From Magnetococcales bacterium WMHbinv6 (GTDB taxonomy: Bacteria > Pseudomonadota > Magnetococcia > Magnetococcales > Magnetaquicoccaceae), in contig PDZV01000006.1 in NCBI GenBank assembly GCA_002753135.1, forward strand, positions 47,975-111,974: a stretch of 64,000 bases of DNA, read 5' to 3'. Shown here piece by piece: positions 63,415 to 64,000 of this stretch (the first letter of the stretch is position 1; each line of letters starts with the position of its first letter). The notes under the pieces were generated by a model that saw only the letters and a list, made by a program, of their open reading frames with translations, had not been told where the DNA came from and ran no database searches. Position numbers and translations under genes: made by a program.

Positions 63415-63689
63415 GTTGGGAAGTTCGCCAGACCCGGCGCTTTGCCCGAAGTTACAAGAAGCTGCACGACAACGTTATTATCGAAGTTGATGCAGCCATT
63501 GCAGCGGTCGCCGAAAACCCCGACATCGGTGAGAAAAAGAAAGGCGATCTCTCGGAACTCTGGGTCTACAAATTTCGCTGTTTGGGCCAACTCCATCTGC
63601 TGGGCTATACCCGAGATGAGGCCGTGCGCCTCGTTTATCTGGAAGCCGTTGCTCCCCACGAAAATTTCTATCGCGACAGGAAACGGTGA
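63411..63689 (+). CDS. RelE/ParE-family toxin
   Basis: Toxin of 92 residues: VRQTRRFARSYKKLHDNVII, AVAENPDIGEKKKGDLSELW, VYKFRCLGQLHLLGYT and a C-terminal YLEAVAPHENFYRDRKR, matching RelE/ParE-fold toxins. These cleave mRNA on the ribosome or inhibit gyrase; sequence alone does not separate them. Translationally coupled to the antitoxin. Confidence 0.85.
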   Translation: MSWEVRQTRRFARSYKKLHDNVIIEVDAAIAAVAENPDIGEKKKGDLSELWVYKFRCLGQLHLLGYTRDEAVRLVYLEAVAPHENFYRDRKR

Positions 63690-64000
63690 TCCTGCGTTCA
63701 GAAAACGCCAAAGTCCAGAGATTGCCCTGGGCAAGCCGGATGATCCGGGGCAACAAGTTGTAACTATTCAGCTCCTCTGGATCGCTGCATTTGCAATAAA
63801 CTGAAGCCAAAGTTCTGGTGGGTGCAGGGAGGATCATCCTCCCTGCCGGAGTGCAGAGGCGGAGCCTCTGTTTCTGGTGCGCTTGCACCGAAGCAGATTT
63901 GGCGTAGCCAAATCTGCGCAGCGCACCACAATCTGTGCCCCGCAGGGGCACGCTTTGGGAGGGCGGAGCCCGACTTTTAACCTTGCAGGCTTTTGGATGC
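63690..64000. repeat. Hairpin-rich non-coding region after the toxin gene
   Basis: 311 bp without a gene. Besides repeat B it holds hairpins GCAGATTTGGC-GTA-GCCAAATCTGC (63893-63917) and GTGCCCC-GCA-GGGGCAC (63935-63951), then GGGAGGGCGGAGCCCGAC running toward the edge. Resembles an array of REP-type palindromes. Confidence 0.8.
63760..63882 (+). repeat. Dispersed repeat, copy B
   Basis: Same orientation as copy A (28898-29030), with about 76 identical bp from CCAAAGTTCTGGTGG. Begins TAACTATTCAGCTCC. Contains the same two hairpins at 63824-63846 and 63854-63870. Confidence 0.85.

Overview
The window is a dense stretch of chromosome from a Gram-negative proteobacterium. It holds LPS/polysaccharide glycosyltransferases, an MsbA flippase, a secretin, MSHA-type pilus genes, a chemoreceptor and four hybrid histidine kinases. 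Glycan, pilus and signalling modules next to a chemoreceptor and an oxaloacetate-decarboxylase operon suggest a motile, metabolically flexible aquatic proteobacterium, possibly Magnetococcus-like; this placement is inference, since no rRNA or other phylogenetic marker is present. No tRNA, rRNA, CRISPR array or intact insertion sequence was seen.

Layout. 1-2490 (-): a hybrid kinase cut by the window edge. 2599-7889 (+): an Uup-type ABC-F ATPase, an SrkA-type kinase and a chemoreceptor with its own promoter. 7906-10554 (-): YejF and YejE without YejA/YejB. 10595-28390: a surface-glycan region. It has one leftward glycosyltransferase, a rightward run (three glycosyltransferase genes, then a fourth and an asparagine synthase), and a leftward nine-gene operon from neuB (28390) down to a GT9 gene (18495). 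The operon makes and activates a nonulosonic-acid-type sugar (NeuB, HAD phosphatase, NeuA), modifies it (pyruvyl transferase, Gfo/Idh/MocA, SDR) and exports or polymerises glycan (KpsC-like, MsbA). 28391-29177 is mostly non-coding and carries hairpin-rich repeat A.

29178-35880 (-): a membrane-anchored cytochrome c, a secreted Gly/Trp/Pro-rich protein with five CxxC motifs, a secreted HExxH protein, a hybrid kinase with a degenerate receiver, and a dynamin-like GTPase. This is the least familiar part of the window. 36570-43950 (+): metX-metW-hpt-gph-hisG-oadG-oadA-oadB in one direction; the OadB lacks several residues that the sodium pump needs. 44198: hpf with a strong terminator.

44566-56326: an MSHA-type pilus locus in two divergent arms. 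The leftward arm has minor pseudopilins (mshC, D, O, P order) behind a BarA-like kinase and an HD-GYP regulator. The rightward arm has two short pilins, mshJ, mshK and the secretin mshL. 56411-63067: an orphan TAXI-type binding lipoprotein, a glycine-zipper protein, a diadenylate-cyclase-like protein, and a binding protein followed by a hybrid kinase. 63181-63689: a ParD-like/RelE-like toxin-antitoxin pair, followed by repeat B, a second copy of the 29 kb repeat in the same orientation.

Themes: surface structures (LPS/capsule sugars, MSHA pili), heavy phosphorelay and cyclic-di-nucleotide-type signalling, and two hybrid kinases whose terminal receiver-like domains have lost the phosphoacceptor aspartate.
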